Assembly: GCA_027314645.1 (NCBI GenBank)
Contig: DAHVAL010000004.1
Coordinates: 52,737 to 116,736, forward strand
Direction of reading: 5' to 3'
From: Nitrospirota bacterium
GTDB lineage: Bacteria > Nitrospirota > Leptospirillia > Leptospirillales > Leptospirillaceae
DNA length: 64,000 nt
This document shows positions 53,971 to 62,556 of this stretch, piece after piece; position 1 is the stretch's first letter; each line of letters opens with the position of its first letter. Both the position numbers and the translations under genes were made by a program. The notes beneath the pieces are model-generated. The model had not been told where the DNA came from, made no database searches, and saw only the letters and a program-made list of their open reading frames with translations.

Positions 53971-54267
53971 GTGGCTTTTCGCTCTTGGACTGACATCGAC
54001 CGCTGGCCAGAGGTCGACATCGAATATATTATTGAGCAATCTTCCTCCCTCGCCAACGAGGAAAACAAGGATTCCATCAAGGACGCCATTACCACAATCA
54101 AGAACTCTCTCTCTCTCCTTGAAAAACAGAAAGCAAAAAAGGAAGATCGCGATAGGATGACAAAAGAGAGAATCAATATTCTCCTGAGGCTGGGCTTTCA
54201 AATCCGTCTCAAGAAACCCTCCCCGAAGGAGTCGGTCCCGGCACAGGAAACTGAAGTCCAGGCGTAG
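53971..54267 (+). CDS. Hypothetical charged helical protein
   Basis: 98 aa, no membrane segment: WTDIDRWPEVDIEYIIEQSSSLANEENKDSIKDAITTIKNSLSLLEKQKAKKEDRDRMTKERINILLRLGFQIRL. Predominantly helical with a Lys/Glu-rich coiled-coil-like core. GTG 53971 has AAGGAG 10 bp upstream; the track GTG at 53962 sits on that site. It lies 43 bp before the prepilin peptidase gene. Function unknown. Confidence 0.65.
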   Translation: MAFRSWTDIDRWPEVDIEYIIEQSSSLANEENKDSIKDAITTIKNSLSLLEKQKAKKEDRDRMTKERINILLRLGFQIRLKKPSPKESVPAQETEVQA

Positions 54268-54310
54268 CGATCTCCCACGACATTCCTAATCAACTTCTCG
54301 GGAGCTTTAG

Positions 54311-55096
54311 ATGAACACCCTCCTCTTTGCCATCCTTGCGTTCCTTACGGGAGGAATTTGGGGGAGCTTTCTTGGGGTTGTCGCTGTGCGTATTCCGCAG
54401 GGCCTTTCCCTTGCCTTTCCTGCGTCACGGTGTGATCGATGCCTTTCCCCGCTTTCTCCGAGCGAATTGATCCCATTTTTTTCCTGGATCCATGCCAGAG
54501 GACACTGCAGGCACTGTCATTCCCCCATTCTTTTCGAAATTCCCGCCTCCGAACTTTTGACCGGAGCCTATTTCCTTTGCATTGCCCTCATTCCCGCCCC
54601 TTTGCATGAAAAAGGGCTTCTTCTTCTCTTTTTTTCCTTTGCCCTCCCGCTCACTCTGATCGACCTCCGACATCATCGTCTTCCTCATTTGCTGACTCTC
54701 TCGGGTACGGCTTCGGCCGTGCTTCTTTCTCTTTTGACCATGGGGGTCAAAGGCTTTTTGCTTGCCTTGGCAGGGGTCATCCTCGGATTTTTACCCATCG
54801 CCATTCTGGCGTTCTTTTATCCCAAGGGAATCGGCTTGGGGGATGCGTTCTGGCTAGGAGCCATCGGAGCATTTACAGGACCCCAGCGTCTTTCCATTGT
54901 TCTCATGGTCGCCTCCCTGACCGGAATCATCGCCATGATCGCCGTCCATCTCGCCAGCGACCGGGAAAATCGCACGTCGATCCTGGAGCGACCCCTTCCA
55001 TTTGGCCCTTTTCTGAGTCTGGGGGGAATTCTTGCCCTCGCCTTTCCAGGGCTTGCCCAGATGATGAACTCTTTACTGATGGGGATCCGACTATGA
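54311..55096 (+). CDS. pilD: Prepilin peptidase (A24 family, PilD/GspO-like)
   Basis: Aspartic membrane protease that cleaves type IV prepilin/pseudopilin leaders and N-methylates them. N-terminal GGIWGSFLGVVAVRIPQG, zinc CxxC pairs (SRCDRCLSPL; GHCRHCHSPI) of the methylase domain, and catalytic Asps in PLTLIDLRHHRLP and GIGLGDAFWLGAIGAFTG (GxGD; the usual GMGDVKL is changed after GD). About seven membrane helices, 261 aa. Overlaps the next gene by 4 bp. No pilin genes nearby. Confidence 0.9.
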   Translation: MNTLLFAILAFLTGGIWGSFLGVVAVRIPQGLSLAFPASRCDRCLSPLSPSELIPFFSWIHARGHCRHCHSPILFEIPASELLTGAYFLCIALIPAPLHEKGLLLLFFSFALPLTLIDLRHHRLPHLLTLSGTASAVLLSLLTMGVKGFLLALAGVILGFLPIAILAFFYPKGIGLGDAFWLGAIGAFTGPQRLSIVLMVASLTGIIAMIAVHLASDRENRTSILERPLPFGPFLSLGGILALAFPGLAQMMNSLLMGIRL

Positions 55097-55983
55097 ATCT
55101 TACCTTCATCGGGATAGGACATATGGGATTTCCCATGGTTGACCGTCTCCTTGATGCGGGAACGAGCGTCACGATTTACAACCGAACCAAAGAAAAGGCC
55201 CTCCCTCTCCTCAATAAGGGCGCACATTGGGTCGCTTCCCCGAAAGAGGGAGCGTCCCGATGTGACATTCTCGCGACAATGGTGTCGAATGACCAAGCCC
55301 TTGAACAACTTCTGACGGAAGACGGGATTCTGGACGCCCTTCCCCAGGGAGCCATCCACCTCTCCTTCTCCACGCTCAGTGTAAATTTGGCGAAATCGTT
55401 ACTCTCCAGACACACGGCTCGGGGTCACGGGTTCGTTTCCTCGCCTGTATTCGGGCGGCCGGATGCAGTCTCGGAAGGGCGGCTTCGCCTCCTTTGCGCA
55501 GGAGAGAATGCGGTTGTTGAGAGAGTCATGCCCATCTTGAAGGCCCTTGGACCAGAAATTTTCCATGTGGGAGAGGAGCCTTTTGTTGCAAACCTCATTA
55601 AGATTTCAGGGAACTTCCTGATCGCTTCCACCCTAGAAATGCTTGGGGAGGCCTTCGCCCTTGTGCGCAAAGCGGGGGTCGATCCCTCACTCTTCCTTGA
55701 CATTGTCAACAGCTCCATTTTTCATTCTCCTCTCGTGGAAAACTATGGGAAAATCATGGCCGGGCGACATTTTGAAAAGGCGGGATTCACAATGGATCTC
55801 GGTCTCAAGGATATTTGCCTTGCGCTGGAAGCCGCAGCCGAACTCAGGGCTCCCCTGCCGTTTGGTGGGATCGTGAAGGACTCCCTCCTGTCAGGACTTT
55901 CCCATGGGAGAGAGGCGTTGGATTGGTCGGGAATTGTCCTTTCTCATTATGAACGGGCAGGACTGGATGGCGAACACGGTTAG
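55093..55983 (+). CDS. 3-hydroxyisobutyrate dehydrogenase-like beta-hydroxyacid dehydrogenase
   Basis: NAD(P)-dependent reductase of the HIBADH/GLYR family. Rossmann motif TFIGIGHMGFPMVDRLLDAG and TIYNRTKEKA, then VSSPVFGRPDAVSEGRL in the substrate-binding position and the catalytic Lys in VANLIKISGNFLIAS. Asn/Arg after strand 2 suggest an NADP preference. 296 aa. Substrate is not predictable from sequence alone; glyoxylate/succinic-semialdehyde reductase-type activity is one possibility. Translationally coupled to the prepilin peptidase (ATGA). Confidence 0.87.
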   Translation: MNLTFIGIGHMGFPMVDRLLDAGTSVTIYNRTKEKALPLLNKGAHWVASPKEGASRCDILATMVSNDQALEQLLTEDGILDALPQGAIHLSFSTLSVNLAKSLLSRHTARGHGFVSSPVFGRPDAVSEGRLRLLCAGENAVVERVMPILKALGPEIFHVGEEPFVANLIKISGNFLIASTLEMLGEAFALVRKAGVDPSLFLDIVNSSIFHSPLVENYGKIMAGRHFEKAGFTMDLGLKDICLALEAAAELRAPLPFGGIVKDSLLSGLSHGREALDWSGIVLSHYERAGLDGEHG

Positions 55984-56472
55984 AGAACCCGCCAAACGGG
56001 ACCGGCAGCCCCCCCTAGGGGAACGTTATACAATGATAGGGCCGGAATGAATGGGGTGTCCTCGACGCGTCGGCATGTCCCGGCCCTTTCCCCTGATCCT
56101 TTGACGGAATTTTGATCGGAGAGCCTCCAAGGAGTTCCGATTCTTCAACATCATCGCGCCGCCTCATGAGCCAAGTGATGGTTCACTCTTTCTCTCCTTC
56201 CCCACGGAAGCATTTTATTCCCCTCTAAAAATTTTCCTTCACGCCTTTTTGGGGAGGGACGCGCGCGATCGTCAATTTCATTGACAAATCGATTTGAAGG
56301 GTTATGTTTGAAGTATTCCCGCGGATTTTTCTCTCAAAGACATCATTGAATATGAGAGAATGAGAGGTTTTATTAATTTTTTTCACATTTTTTCATGATG
56401 CGCGGGAATCATAAAGACCAATGACTTTTATTCGAGTCATAAACCCTTGGAACATTTAGGTAGGAGGAAAAC
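55984..56472. other. 489-bp non-coding region upstream of cytochrome c gene
   Basis: The longest gene-free stretch in the window. Contents: CCCCTAGGGG palindrome (56012-56021); an 8-bp inverted pair AGGGCCGG/CCGGCCCT (56038-56045, 56080-56087) enclosing GACGCGTC, possibly the terminator of the dehydrogenase gene; a candidate promoter at 56281; and a 9-bp inverted pair ATTCCCGCG/CGCGGGAAT (56315-56323, 56401-56409). I see no ORF with a ribosome site and no recognisable SRP, RNase P or tmRNA motif. Confidence 0.6.
56281..56308 (+). promoter_or_regulatory. Candidate sigma70 promoter of the cytochrome c gene
   Basis: TTGACA (56281-56286, perfect -35), 16-bp spacer, TATGTT (56303-56308). It would give a leader of about 160 nt before the ATG at 56473, containing the ATTCCCGCG/CGCGGGAAT inverted pair. 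Confidence 0.5.
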
Positions 56473-57060
56473 ATGCAGAGATGGCGCTGGATTCATGCGA
56501 GTATGGGTTTGGCAGGTCTGTTTCTTTTATCAACAACGGTCAATGCAGCTGAACTTGACATCTTAAAACCTCGCGTTCCTGCCGATCAGATCGCAGCGGC
56601 CAAAGCCATGAAACCACCCTTTTCGGTTTCTGCCGCAATAATCGCCAAAGGGAAAGACGTATTTAACGGTGCAGGGACATGTTATACCTGCCATGGTGCG
56701 GGAGGTAAGGGGGATGGGCCGGGAGCAGCAGGAATGGATCCGGGTCCACGCAATTTTACGAATCACAAATTTGACCAGGTACGAACCGCCGGCGAGATGG
56801 TATGGGTCGTGACCAACGGATCTCCTCTTCAACCGGCCATGGTCGGTTTTGTGACGGCGGGGCAAATTACGGATAAGCAGGCATGGGAAGCCGTCATGTA
56901 TGAACGAAGCCTCGGATGCGGCGGGGACATGGATTGCGTGAACGGGACCGCGGATTGGATCGGGAAGCAGCCCGTTCATGAAGAGTCTTCCATGATCAAT
57001 ACTCTCTCCACAAAGCCATTGGCTGAAAATTCCTCCTCTCCTAACCTCTCCTTGCATTAA
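56473..57060 (+). CDS. Periplasmic monohaem c-type cytochrome
   Basis: 195 aa: signal peptide (WIHASMGLAGLFLLSTTVNAAE), class I cytochrome c fold with haem site GAGTCYTCHGAGGKGDGPGAAGM, and downstream Met residues (PAMVGF, or the Met of GEMVWVVTNG) as candidate sixth ligand. A second Cys pair near the end (LGCGGDMDCVNG) could form a disulfide. GTAGGAGGAAAAC ribosome site. Likely electron carrier between the bc complex and a terminal oxidase or iron-oxidation chain; the partner is inference. It has a long upstream regulatory region and its own terminator. Confidence 0.88.
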   Translation: MQRWRWIHASMGLAGLFLLSTTVNAAELDILKPRVPADQIAAAKAMKPPFSVSAAIIAKGKDVFNGAGTCYTCHGAGGKGDGPGAAGMDPGPRNFTNHKFDQVRTAGEMVWVVTNGSPLQPAMVGFVTAGQITDKQAWEAVMYERSLGCGGDMDCVNGTADWIGKQPVHEESSMINTLSTKPLAENSSSPNLSLH

Positions 57061-57080
57061 GGGGTCTCCATTTTCGCAGG

Positions 57081-57120
57081 GGCGAACAGTTCCCGGTGAG
57101 CTGTCCGCCTCTTAATTTTT
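57081..57120 (+). terminator. Rho-independent terminator of the cytochrome c gene
   Basis: GGCGAACAG (57081-57089) pairs with CTGTCCGCC (57101-57109), one mismatch, followed by TCTTAATTTTT. An overlapping alternative stem GCAGGGG (57076-57082)/CCCCTGC (57123-57129) would compete with it. Confidence 0.7.
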
Positions 57121-57263
57121 GTCCCCTGCCTTTCAGGTGTCCCCTTTCACTGTCTCTCCCCGTTTCAGGCTTCAATTGGATCAAGAGGACCTAGCTGTGT
57201 TATTCTGATGCGGCGGACAGCCTGAAATTTCGGACGAATCATTGAAGGTTAAGGTGGCTCTGG

Positions 57264-57797
57264 ATGGCGCGTTTCTTCAGGCGAATCCTATTTCCTTCCG
57301 ATCTTACTCCCCTTTCTCCCGAACTGATCCGCCAGATTCAGGAGATCGCCGGAAACGATTTGGACGAACTTCATATGGCCTTTGTCCTGGAGGCTTTTCA
57401 TGAAATCCCTACGGATTTTCCCTTGCCTGGTGTCTCACTAGAGCCGGTCTCACAAGAAGCGATGGTACGGCTTACCCGCATCGCCCGCTCCCTTCGTCTG
57501 GCTTCTGGCCGACTTTCCGCCGGTGTCTACACGGGAAGAGCGGACCAAACGCTGGCGTCATTGGCCCTTTCCGGAGACTTTGATCTCATTCTCCTCGTGT
57601 CTCATGGAAGAAACCTTCTCGGGAGGCTTATGGTAGGATCTGTCTCCACCTCTGTCATGCACATTTCTCCGATTCCTGTCCTGATCATCAAGGAGCCCGC
57701 GACCCGCGAAGGATTGACCAAATCGTTGCCCCCCCCCCATTTAGGAAAAAATTCTCTCGTCCCCTTGGCGATCAACACAGATATTCGGCAAAACTGA
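57264..57797 (+). CDS. Universal stress protein family (UspA)
   Basis: 177 aa, one Usp domain: RILFPSDLTPLSPELIRQIQEI at the start, and the nucleotide-binding end DLILLVSHGRNLLGRLMVGSVSTSVMHISPIPVLIIK, matching the G-x2-G-x9-G-(S/T) ATP-binding type. A further ~30-residue tail is not conserved. The stop overlaps the phoH start by one base (TGATG), so the two are coupled. Confidence 0.87.
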   Translation: MARFFRRILFPSDLTPLSPELIRQIQEIAGNDLDELHMAFVLEAFHEIPTDFPLPGVSLEPVSQEAMVRLTRIARSLRLASGRLSAGVYTGRADQTLASLALSGDFDLILLVSHGRNLLGRLMVGSVSTSVMHISPIPVLIIKEPATREGLTKSLPPPHLGKNSLVPLAINTDIRQN

Positions 57798-58822
57798 TGG
57801 CAATCCGACAGAATCTCGACCTTCCTCCCAACCTCGACACCGCTGGATTCCTGGGAGAAATGAACCGCCACATTCATCTCTTTGAAGAGGCCTTCCGCCT
57901 CCGGATCTCCGTCAATGGTCCGGTGTTGACAATGGTTGGAGAAGAGGAGGATGTCGTTCAGGGATCACGCGTCATCAATGAATTAACCTCTCTCATGGCT
58001 GCAGGGTTCACGATTCGTGAGGAGGAGATCCGGCAGGCTATATCGGTGTCCCGGAGTTCTCCCCAACTTTCTCTCAAGGACCTTCTTTCCGAATACGTCC
58101 CGATCAACAGCAAAAAGAGGGTCATTTTCCCCAAATCCCTCCATCAACTCCAATACATTCAGGCAATGAAAAAAAAGGATATCGTCTTCGGCATCGGGCC
58201 GGCAGGGACGGGAAAAACCTATCTGGCCGTCGCATTGGCAGTCCACCATCTCCTGAAAGGATCATTTCGAAGAATCATTCTGGTCCGTCCCGCCGTCGAA
58301 GCAGGGGAAAAGCTTGGTTTCCTTCCAGGGGATATCGCGGAAAAGATCAACCCCTACCTTCGGCCGTTGTATGACGCGCTCTTCGACATGATCGATGTCG
58401 AAAAAGTGAATAAGATGATGGATCGAAGAGAGATTGAAATTGCCCCCTTGGCATTCATGAGGGGACGGACGCTCAACGATTCGTTTGTGATCCTCGACGA
58501 GGCCCAAAACGCCACCGTGGAGCAGATGAAGATGTTTCTCACCCGCATCGGATTTAATTCCAAGGCGGTCATTACCGGGGACACCACCCAGATCGACCTT
58601 CCCCAGGACAGATACAGCGGCCTGCTCGAAGCCCAGGAAGTGTTAAAAGGTATCGACGGGATCTCTTTCACTTTTTTTTCGGATGTCGATGTCGTCAGAC
58701 ATCGTCTTGTCCAGGAAATCATCAAGGCGTACGAACGATATGAGTCTCCCCGTAAAACCCTCGAATCCGCTCAGGAAAAATTCTCGAAAAAACCGTCAAA
58801 ACCGCCGCGGATCGGAAAATAA
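57797..58822 (+). CDS. PhoH-like ATPase
   Basis: 341 aa. KH-like N-terminal region followed by the PhoH ATPase: SLHQLQYIQAMKKKDIVFGIGPAGTGKTYLAVALAV (Walker A), RRIILVRPAVEAGEKLGFLPGDIAEKINPYLRPLYDAL, LNDSFVILDEAQNATVEQMKMFLTRIGFNSKAVITGDTTQIDLP (Walker B, sensor). PhoH family ATPases are found next to ybeY and act in RNA/ribosome-related processes in many bacteria. The C-terminal tail is Lys/Ser-rich. Confidence 0.94.
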   Translation: MAIRQNLDLPPNLDTAGFLGEMNRHIHLFEEAFRLRISVNGPVLTMVGEEEDVVQGSRVINELTSLMAAGFTIREEEIRQAISVSRSSPQLSLKDLLSEYVPINSKKRVIFPKSLHQLQYIQAMKKKDIVFGIGPAGTGKTYLAVALAVHHLLKGSFRRIILVRPAVEAGEKLGFLPGDIAEKINPYLRPLYDALFDMIDVEKVNKMMDRREIEIAPLAFMRGRTLNDSFVILDEAQNATVEQMKMFLTRIGFNSKAVITGDTTQIDLPQDRYSGLLEAQEVLKGIDGISFTFFSDVDVVRHRLVQEIIKAYERYESPRKTLESAQEKFSKKPSKPPRIGK

Positions 58823-58829
58823 CTCCTCA

Positions 58830-59321
58830 ATGGACGTCGTTATTATCCCGTTACAGAGGAAAATCCCATGCGACATGGAACGGCTTAAACGGCACGCTGT
58901 CTGGGCTCTGAGATCCGCAGGAAAACCGTCCGCCTCCGTCTCGCTTGTTCTCGTGAACGATCGGAGGATGAGATCCCTCAACACCCTTTATCGGGGGAAA
59001 AGAAAAACCACGGATGTCCTCTCCTTTGAAGCGGGGGACACGGTCCCGGGCCGTTCCCCAAATTTTCTGGGAGATGTTGTCATCTCCCTTCCCCAGGCCC
59101 TTCGACAATCTCAAGACCTGAACATTCCGTTCGAGGATGAACTGACGAACCTGGCGATCCATGGACTGTGTCATCTCTTGGGATATGATCATGAAAAAGA
59201 CGAAGGATCGGCCTTGGAGATGAAGCTCCTCGAGGAAAAGATGGCAAAGGCGATCCGTAAAAAGGAGGGGAACTCCCATTCCCATGATAAGATAACAGGA
59301 AAAATCACACTGAACGCTTGA
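58830..59321 (+). CDS. ybeY: Endoribonuclease YbeY
   Basis: Metal-dependent RNase in 16S 3' maturation and 70S quality control. Metal site HGLCHLLGYDHEKDEGSALEM fits HGxxHLxGYDH; upstream LVNDRRMRSLNTLYRGKRKTTDVLSFEAG is the conserved (L)N..(F/Y)R...TDVLSFP region. The track start (58683) overlaps phoH; ATG 58830 (MDVVIIPLQRK) just after the phoH stop is preferred though its ribosome site is weak. About 163 aa. phoH-ybeY is a conserved pair. Confidence 0.93.
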   Translation: MDVVIIPLQRKIPCDMERLKRHAVWALRSAGKPSASVSLVLVNDRRMRSLNTLYRGKRKTTDVLSFEAGDTVPGRSPNFLGDVVISLPQALRQSQDLNIPFEDELTNLAIHGLCHLLGYDHEKDEGSALEMKLLEEKMAKAIRKKEGNSHSHDKITGKITLNA

Positions 59322-59340
59322 AACGGGGGAACCATTTCTG

Positions 59341-60252
59341 ATGGGGTTATTTGAAAAAATCAAGGAGGGGTTGCTCAAAACACGGGTGAAAATCGCATCG
59401 TCCGTGGATGCCCTTTTTAGGAAAAAGGATCCGGCCTTCTATCACGATCTCGAAGAGGTCCTGATCTCTGCGGATATCGGGCCGGTTGTCGCACAGCAGC
59501 TCGTCCTGGATCTCCAGGAATGGGAAAAAAATCATCCTGAGGCAACCGCAGAGGACAGTCTCTCCCATCTTGAGGCAAGGATGGCCCAAGAGTTTCCCAG
59601 CTCCCAACCCATTTGGGAAAAAGAATCCCCGCATGGCCCGCAGGTTCTCCTGTTGGTGGGAGTCAACGGGGTGGGAAAAACGACAACGACAGGCAAGCTT
59701 GCCGCCTACTTCAAAAGCCAAGGAAGAACGGTGATTCTTGGGGCCGCCGATACGTTCAGGGCCGCCGCGATCGATCAACTCAGAAGGTGGGGAGAACAAC
59801 TCGAGATTCCGGTGGTCCATCAAAAACCGGGAGCCGACCCTGCATCCGTTGCGTTTGACACGGTTCGGGCGGCGAGAGCAAGAAAATTGGACATGGCCCT
59901 CATCGATACCGCGGGCCGCCTTCAAAATAAGCACAACCTCATGGCCGAGCTTCAGAAAATCGGCTCGGTCATCCGCAAGGAGGACCCTGAAACTCCCGTC
60001 GAGATTCTTTTGGTCCTGGACGCGACAATTGGTCAAAATGCCCATTCCCAACTGGAAGAATTTCGAAAGATCACCCCTCTCAGCGGACTCGTGCTGACCA
60101 AACTCGATGGAACTTCCAAGGGGGGGGTAGCGGTCGCCCTGGCCCAGAAGTATCGTCTCCCCGTGCGGTTTATCGGCGTTGGGGAAAAAGCCACCGACCT
60201 TCTCCCATTCGATCCCGGCTTGTTTGCTCGATCCATTTTAAGGGAGGACTAA
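59341..60252 (+). CDS. ftsY: Signal recognition particle receptor FtsY
   Basis: Membrane-associated GTPase receptor for SRP (Ffh is at 8.4 kb). N domain (MGLFEKIKEGLLKTRVKIASSVDALF...LISADIG), G domain LLVGVNGVGKTTTTGKLAAYF, ADTFRAAAIDQLRRWGE, LIDTAGRLQNKHNLMAELQKI, LDATIGQNAHSQ and VLTKLDGTSKGGVAVALAQKYRLPVRFIGVGE. 303 aa, the short form without the acidic A domain of E. coli. Confidence 0.98.
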   Translation: MGLFEKIKEGLLKTRVKIASSVDALFRKKDPAFYHDLEEVLISADIGPVVAQQLVLDLQEWEKNHPEATAEDSLSHLEARMAQEFPSSQPIWEKESPHGPQVLLLVGVNGVGKTTTTGKLAAYFKSQGRTVILGAADTFRAAAIDQLRRWGEQLEIPVVHQKPGADPASVAFDTVRAARARKLDMALIDTAGRLQNKHNLMAELQKIGSVIRKEDPETPVEILLVLDATIGQNAHSQLEEFRKITPLSGLVLTKLDGTSKGGVAVALAQKYRLPVRFIGVGEKATDLLPFDPGLFARSILRED

Positions 60253-60264
60253 AATCCCGCCTGA

Positions 60265-60513
60265 TTAATCGACCTCCCGAAAAACGAACCGATAGACGAT
60301 CCACACAAGAAGCCCGGCAAAAATGGACACCCCTCCCGCCAATACACCTTTGGGCCCACTGGCCATCATGAAAAAGAAAAAGACAGCGACCGCCAACCCC
60401 CCGATGAAATACCGAAAGAGCCCGAACCATTCCTTTCGGTTCATCGGCTCTTCGGTGGGTTTTTCATCAGAATCTGCGGGATCCAAGGAATCGAGTTTTT
60501 TTTCCTCTTCCAT
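60265..60513 (-). CDS. Small two-helix membrane protein
   Basis: 82 aa: acidic N-terminus (MEEEKKLDSLDPADSDEKPTEEP), then WFGLFRYFIGGLAVAVFFFFMMAS and VLAGGVSIFAGLLVWIVYRFVF as two membrane helices. No family recognised. ATG 60513 has GGAG six bases upstream; the track ATG at 60525 is four codons earlier without a site. Convergent with ftsY. Confidence 0.65.
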   Translation of the reverse strand: MEEEKKLDSLDPADSDEKPTEEPMNRKEWFGLFRYFIGGLAVAVFFFFMMASGPKGVLAGGVSIFAGLLVWIVYRFVFREVD

Positions 60514-60684
60514 TGCACTCTCCATTTACTCAAACTCCAATCACAGGAGTGTCGCTCCATGGTAAACTGATCTCAAGAAGAAAGTTCCGCGACACCACCT
60601 TGGTTCTCTTTCCTCTTTCCCATTATAAGGGACACCTCTTTTCTCAACAATAAGATCGAGGTATTCCGACCAAAGCGGGTTATT

Positions 60685-62556
60685 ATGGATGGACCGATGG
60701 AAAAAGCATCCCCCTATCCTCCTCATTTGGCAGAAAAACTAACACTGCTCCCAGACGCTCCTGGTGTGTACTTGATGAAGGAAAGCTCCGGAAGCGTCCT
60801 CTACGTTGGCAAATCGAAAAGCTTGAAGGACCGGGTGCGGTCCTATTTTCAAAAAGCCCGGCCCGCGTCTCCCAGAATTCGAAAGATGACAGATCGGGTC
60901 AGCACCATTGAGACCCTGGTCACACGCACCGAACTCGATGCCCTCATTCTTGAAAATACCCTCATCAAGAAATATCGTCCCAGCTTCAATGTCTTGTTTC
61001 GGGATGACAAGACCTATCCCTACCTGCGTTTGTCCTGGTCTGAAAAGTTTCCCCGGCTAAGCGTCACGCGAAGGGTCTTGCCTGGAGGCGATCTCTATTT
61101 CGGTCCGTTCGCAAATCCTGGCGCCCTGCGGGAGACCATAAAATCCATTTCCAGGTTGTTTCCATTGGCCTCTTGCACCCTCGACCTTGAAAAAACGATC
61201 GAACGGCCTTGTATCGAATACCAGATCCACCGGTGCCTCGGTCCGTGTGCAGGTCTCGTTCACCCGGAGGACTATCGGAAGATGGCTGAAGGCGTTCGTC
61301 TGTTTCTGGAAGGGAAGAACAAAGACCTGGAAGTTCATTTTCATGCCGAAATGCAGCGATATGCCCAGGCGCTCGAATTTGAAAAGGCCGCGATGGTTCG
61401 CCAAAGATTGGCAAGCATCAAAACGGTTCTCGAACGTCAAACAGTCGAATTTTCCCTTCGCCATTCCATTGATGCCATCGCCTTGGTCCAGGAGCACTCC
61501 AATGTTCAGATTCAACTTCTGGCAATCCGGAATGGCGCCGTTTCCGGACGAAGGGCGGTTCATCTCAAGAATCCTGAGGATGATACGCCAGAAGACCTTC
61601 TCGTGGCCTTTCTCGAACAGCATTATTCCCAAGAAAACATTTTGCTGCCGGACGAAATCCTCCTCTCCCATTCCCTTACCCCTTCCACGCTCATATCTCT
61701 CGGATGGATAACCGAAAAGAAGGGTGAACGCGTAATTCTTCAGTTTCCCAAACGAGGAGAAAGGAAGTTCGTGCTGGATCTCGCTCTGAACAATGCGCGG
61801 GAGGCGCTTCGGGAACGGGTGAAAAGTCAGGAAGACCGTCTCCGCACCCTCGAAGAGGTGCAAGAGCTCCTTTCCTTGCCCGTCTTGCCCCGATCGATCG
61901 GATGCGTCGACATTTCCAATACCGGCGACGCCTATCCAGTCGCCTCCTATGTCGTCTTCGTCGAAGGGATGCCCGACAAACAACGGTACCGGCGCTTCAG
62001 AATTCACTACAGCAAAGGACAGGACGACTTCAAAATGCTTGCCGAAGTCATGCGTCGGCATTTCGACGACCAGCCCCTGCCGGACCTTCTTCTCATTGAC
62101 GGAGGGGCCCCCCAACTGCGCGCTGTCATGAGCGCCTTCAAAGAAATGGGGATTTCACCTCGCCCGTCCCAAGTGATGGGGCTCGCCAAGGAACGCTCGA
62201 GAACGGGTCACCTTGAACGGATTGTGGGGGGAGACACCCCCGAGCCGCTCATCCTTCCCCCGCACCGGGCGTCGACTCACTTGCTCCTCCGCGTTCGGGA
62301 CGAAGCGCATCGATTTGCCAACACATACCATCGAAAGGTCCGCGAGGAGGCCTTCACCCGTTCGAGGCTCCTCGAGATTCCTGGAATCGGCCCGTCCCGC
62401 GAAAAACAGCTGATTCAGTCATTTGAATCTGTGGAACGCTTGAAGGCGGCTTCCGTTGAAGATATCTCCCGACAATGCTCGCTTCCCAAAGGGTTGGCGG
62501 AAAAAATCCTTGCCGCATTAAAAGAAGAACCGAAGGAAGAGACGGGGATCGACTGA
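60685..62556 (+). CDS. uvrC: UvrABC system protein C
   Basis: Makes both incisions in nucleotide-excision repair. GIY-YIG 3'-nuclease (PGVYLMKESSGSVLYVGKSKSLKDRVRSYF), Cys-rich IEYQIHRCLGPCAG, UVR domain (AQALEFEKAAMVRQRLASI), RNase H-like 5'-nuclease (GCVDISNTGDAYPVASYVVFVEGMPDKQRYRRFRI...PDLLLIDGGAPQL) and a C-terminal HhH pair (LLEIPGIGPSREKQLIQSF...AEKILAAL). 623 aa. ATG 60685; a second ATG at 60697 is possible. Its stop overlaps the next start (TGATG). Confidence 0.97.
   Translation: MDGPMEKASPYPPHLAEKLTLLPDAPGVYLMKESSGSVLYVGKSKSLKDRVRSYFQKARPASPRIRKMTDRVSTIETLVTRTELDALILENTLIKKYRPSFNVLFRDDKTYPYLRLSWSEKFPRLSVTRRVLPGGDLYFGPFANPGALRETIKSISRLFPLASCTLDLEKTIERPCIEYQIHRCLGPCAGLVHPEDYRKMAEGVRLFLEGKNKDLEVHFHAEMQRYAQALEFEKAAMVRQRLASIKTVLERQTVEFSLRHSIDAIALVQEHSNVQIQLLAIRNGAVSGRRAVHLKNPEDDTPEDLLVAFLEQHYSQENILLPDEILLSHSLTPSTLISLGWITEKKGERVILQFPKRGERKFVLDLALNNAREALRERVKSQEDRLRTLEEVQELLSLPVLPRSIGCVDISNTGDAYPVASYVVFVEGMPDKQRYRRFRIHYSKGQDDFKMLAEVMRRHFDDQPLPDLLLIDGGAPQLRAVMSAFKEMGISPRPSQVMGLAKERSRTGHLERIVGGDTPEPLILPPHRASTHLLLRVRDEAHRFANTYHRKVREEAFTRSRLLEIPGIGPSREKQLIQSFESVERLKAASVEDISRQCSLPKGLAEKILAALKEEPKEETGID

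Noticed and set aside
56304-56363. Short ATG frame in the cytochrome c leader (19 aa)
   Set aside because: No ribosome site, weak composition and only 19 codons; treated as chance.
55984-56472. Possible SRP 4.5S RNA, RNase P RNA or other structural RNA
   Set aside because: Searched by eye for GGAAGGAAGCAG-like SRP loops and RNase P conserved blocks; none found. The AGGGCCGG/CCGGCCCT hairpin is too simple to assign.
58683-58829. N-terminal extension of ybeY in the ORF track
   Set aside because: The extension is an out-of-frame reading of the phoH end; YbeY homologues begin near MDVVI at 58830.
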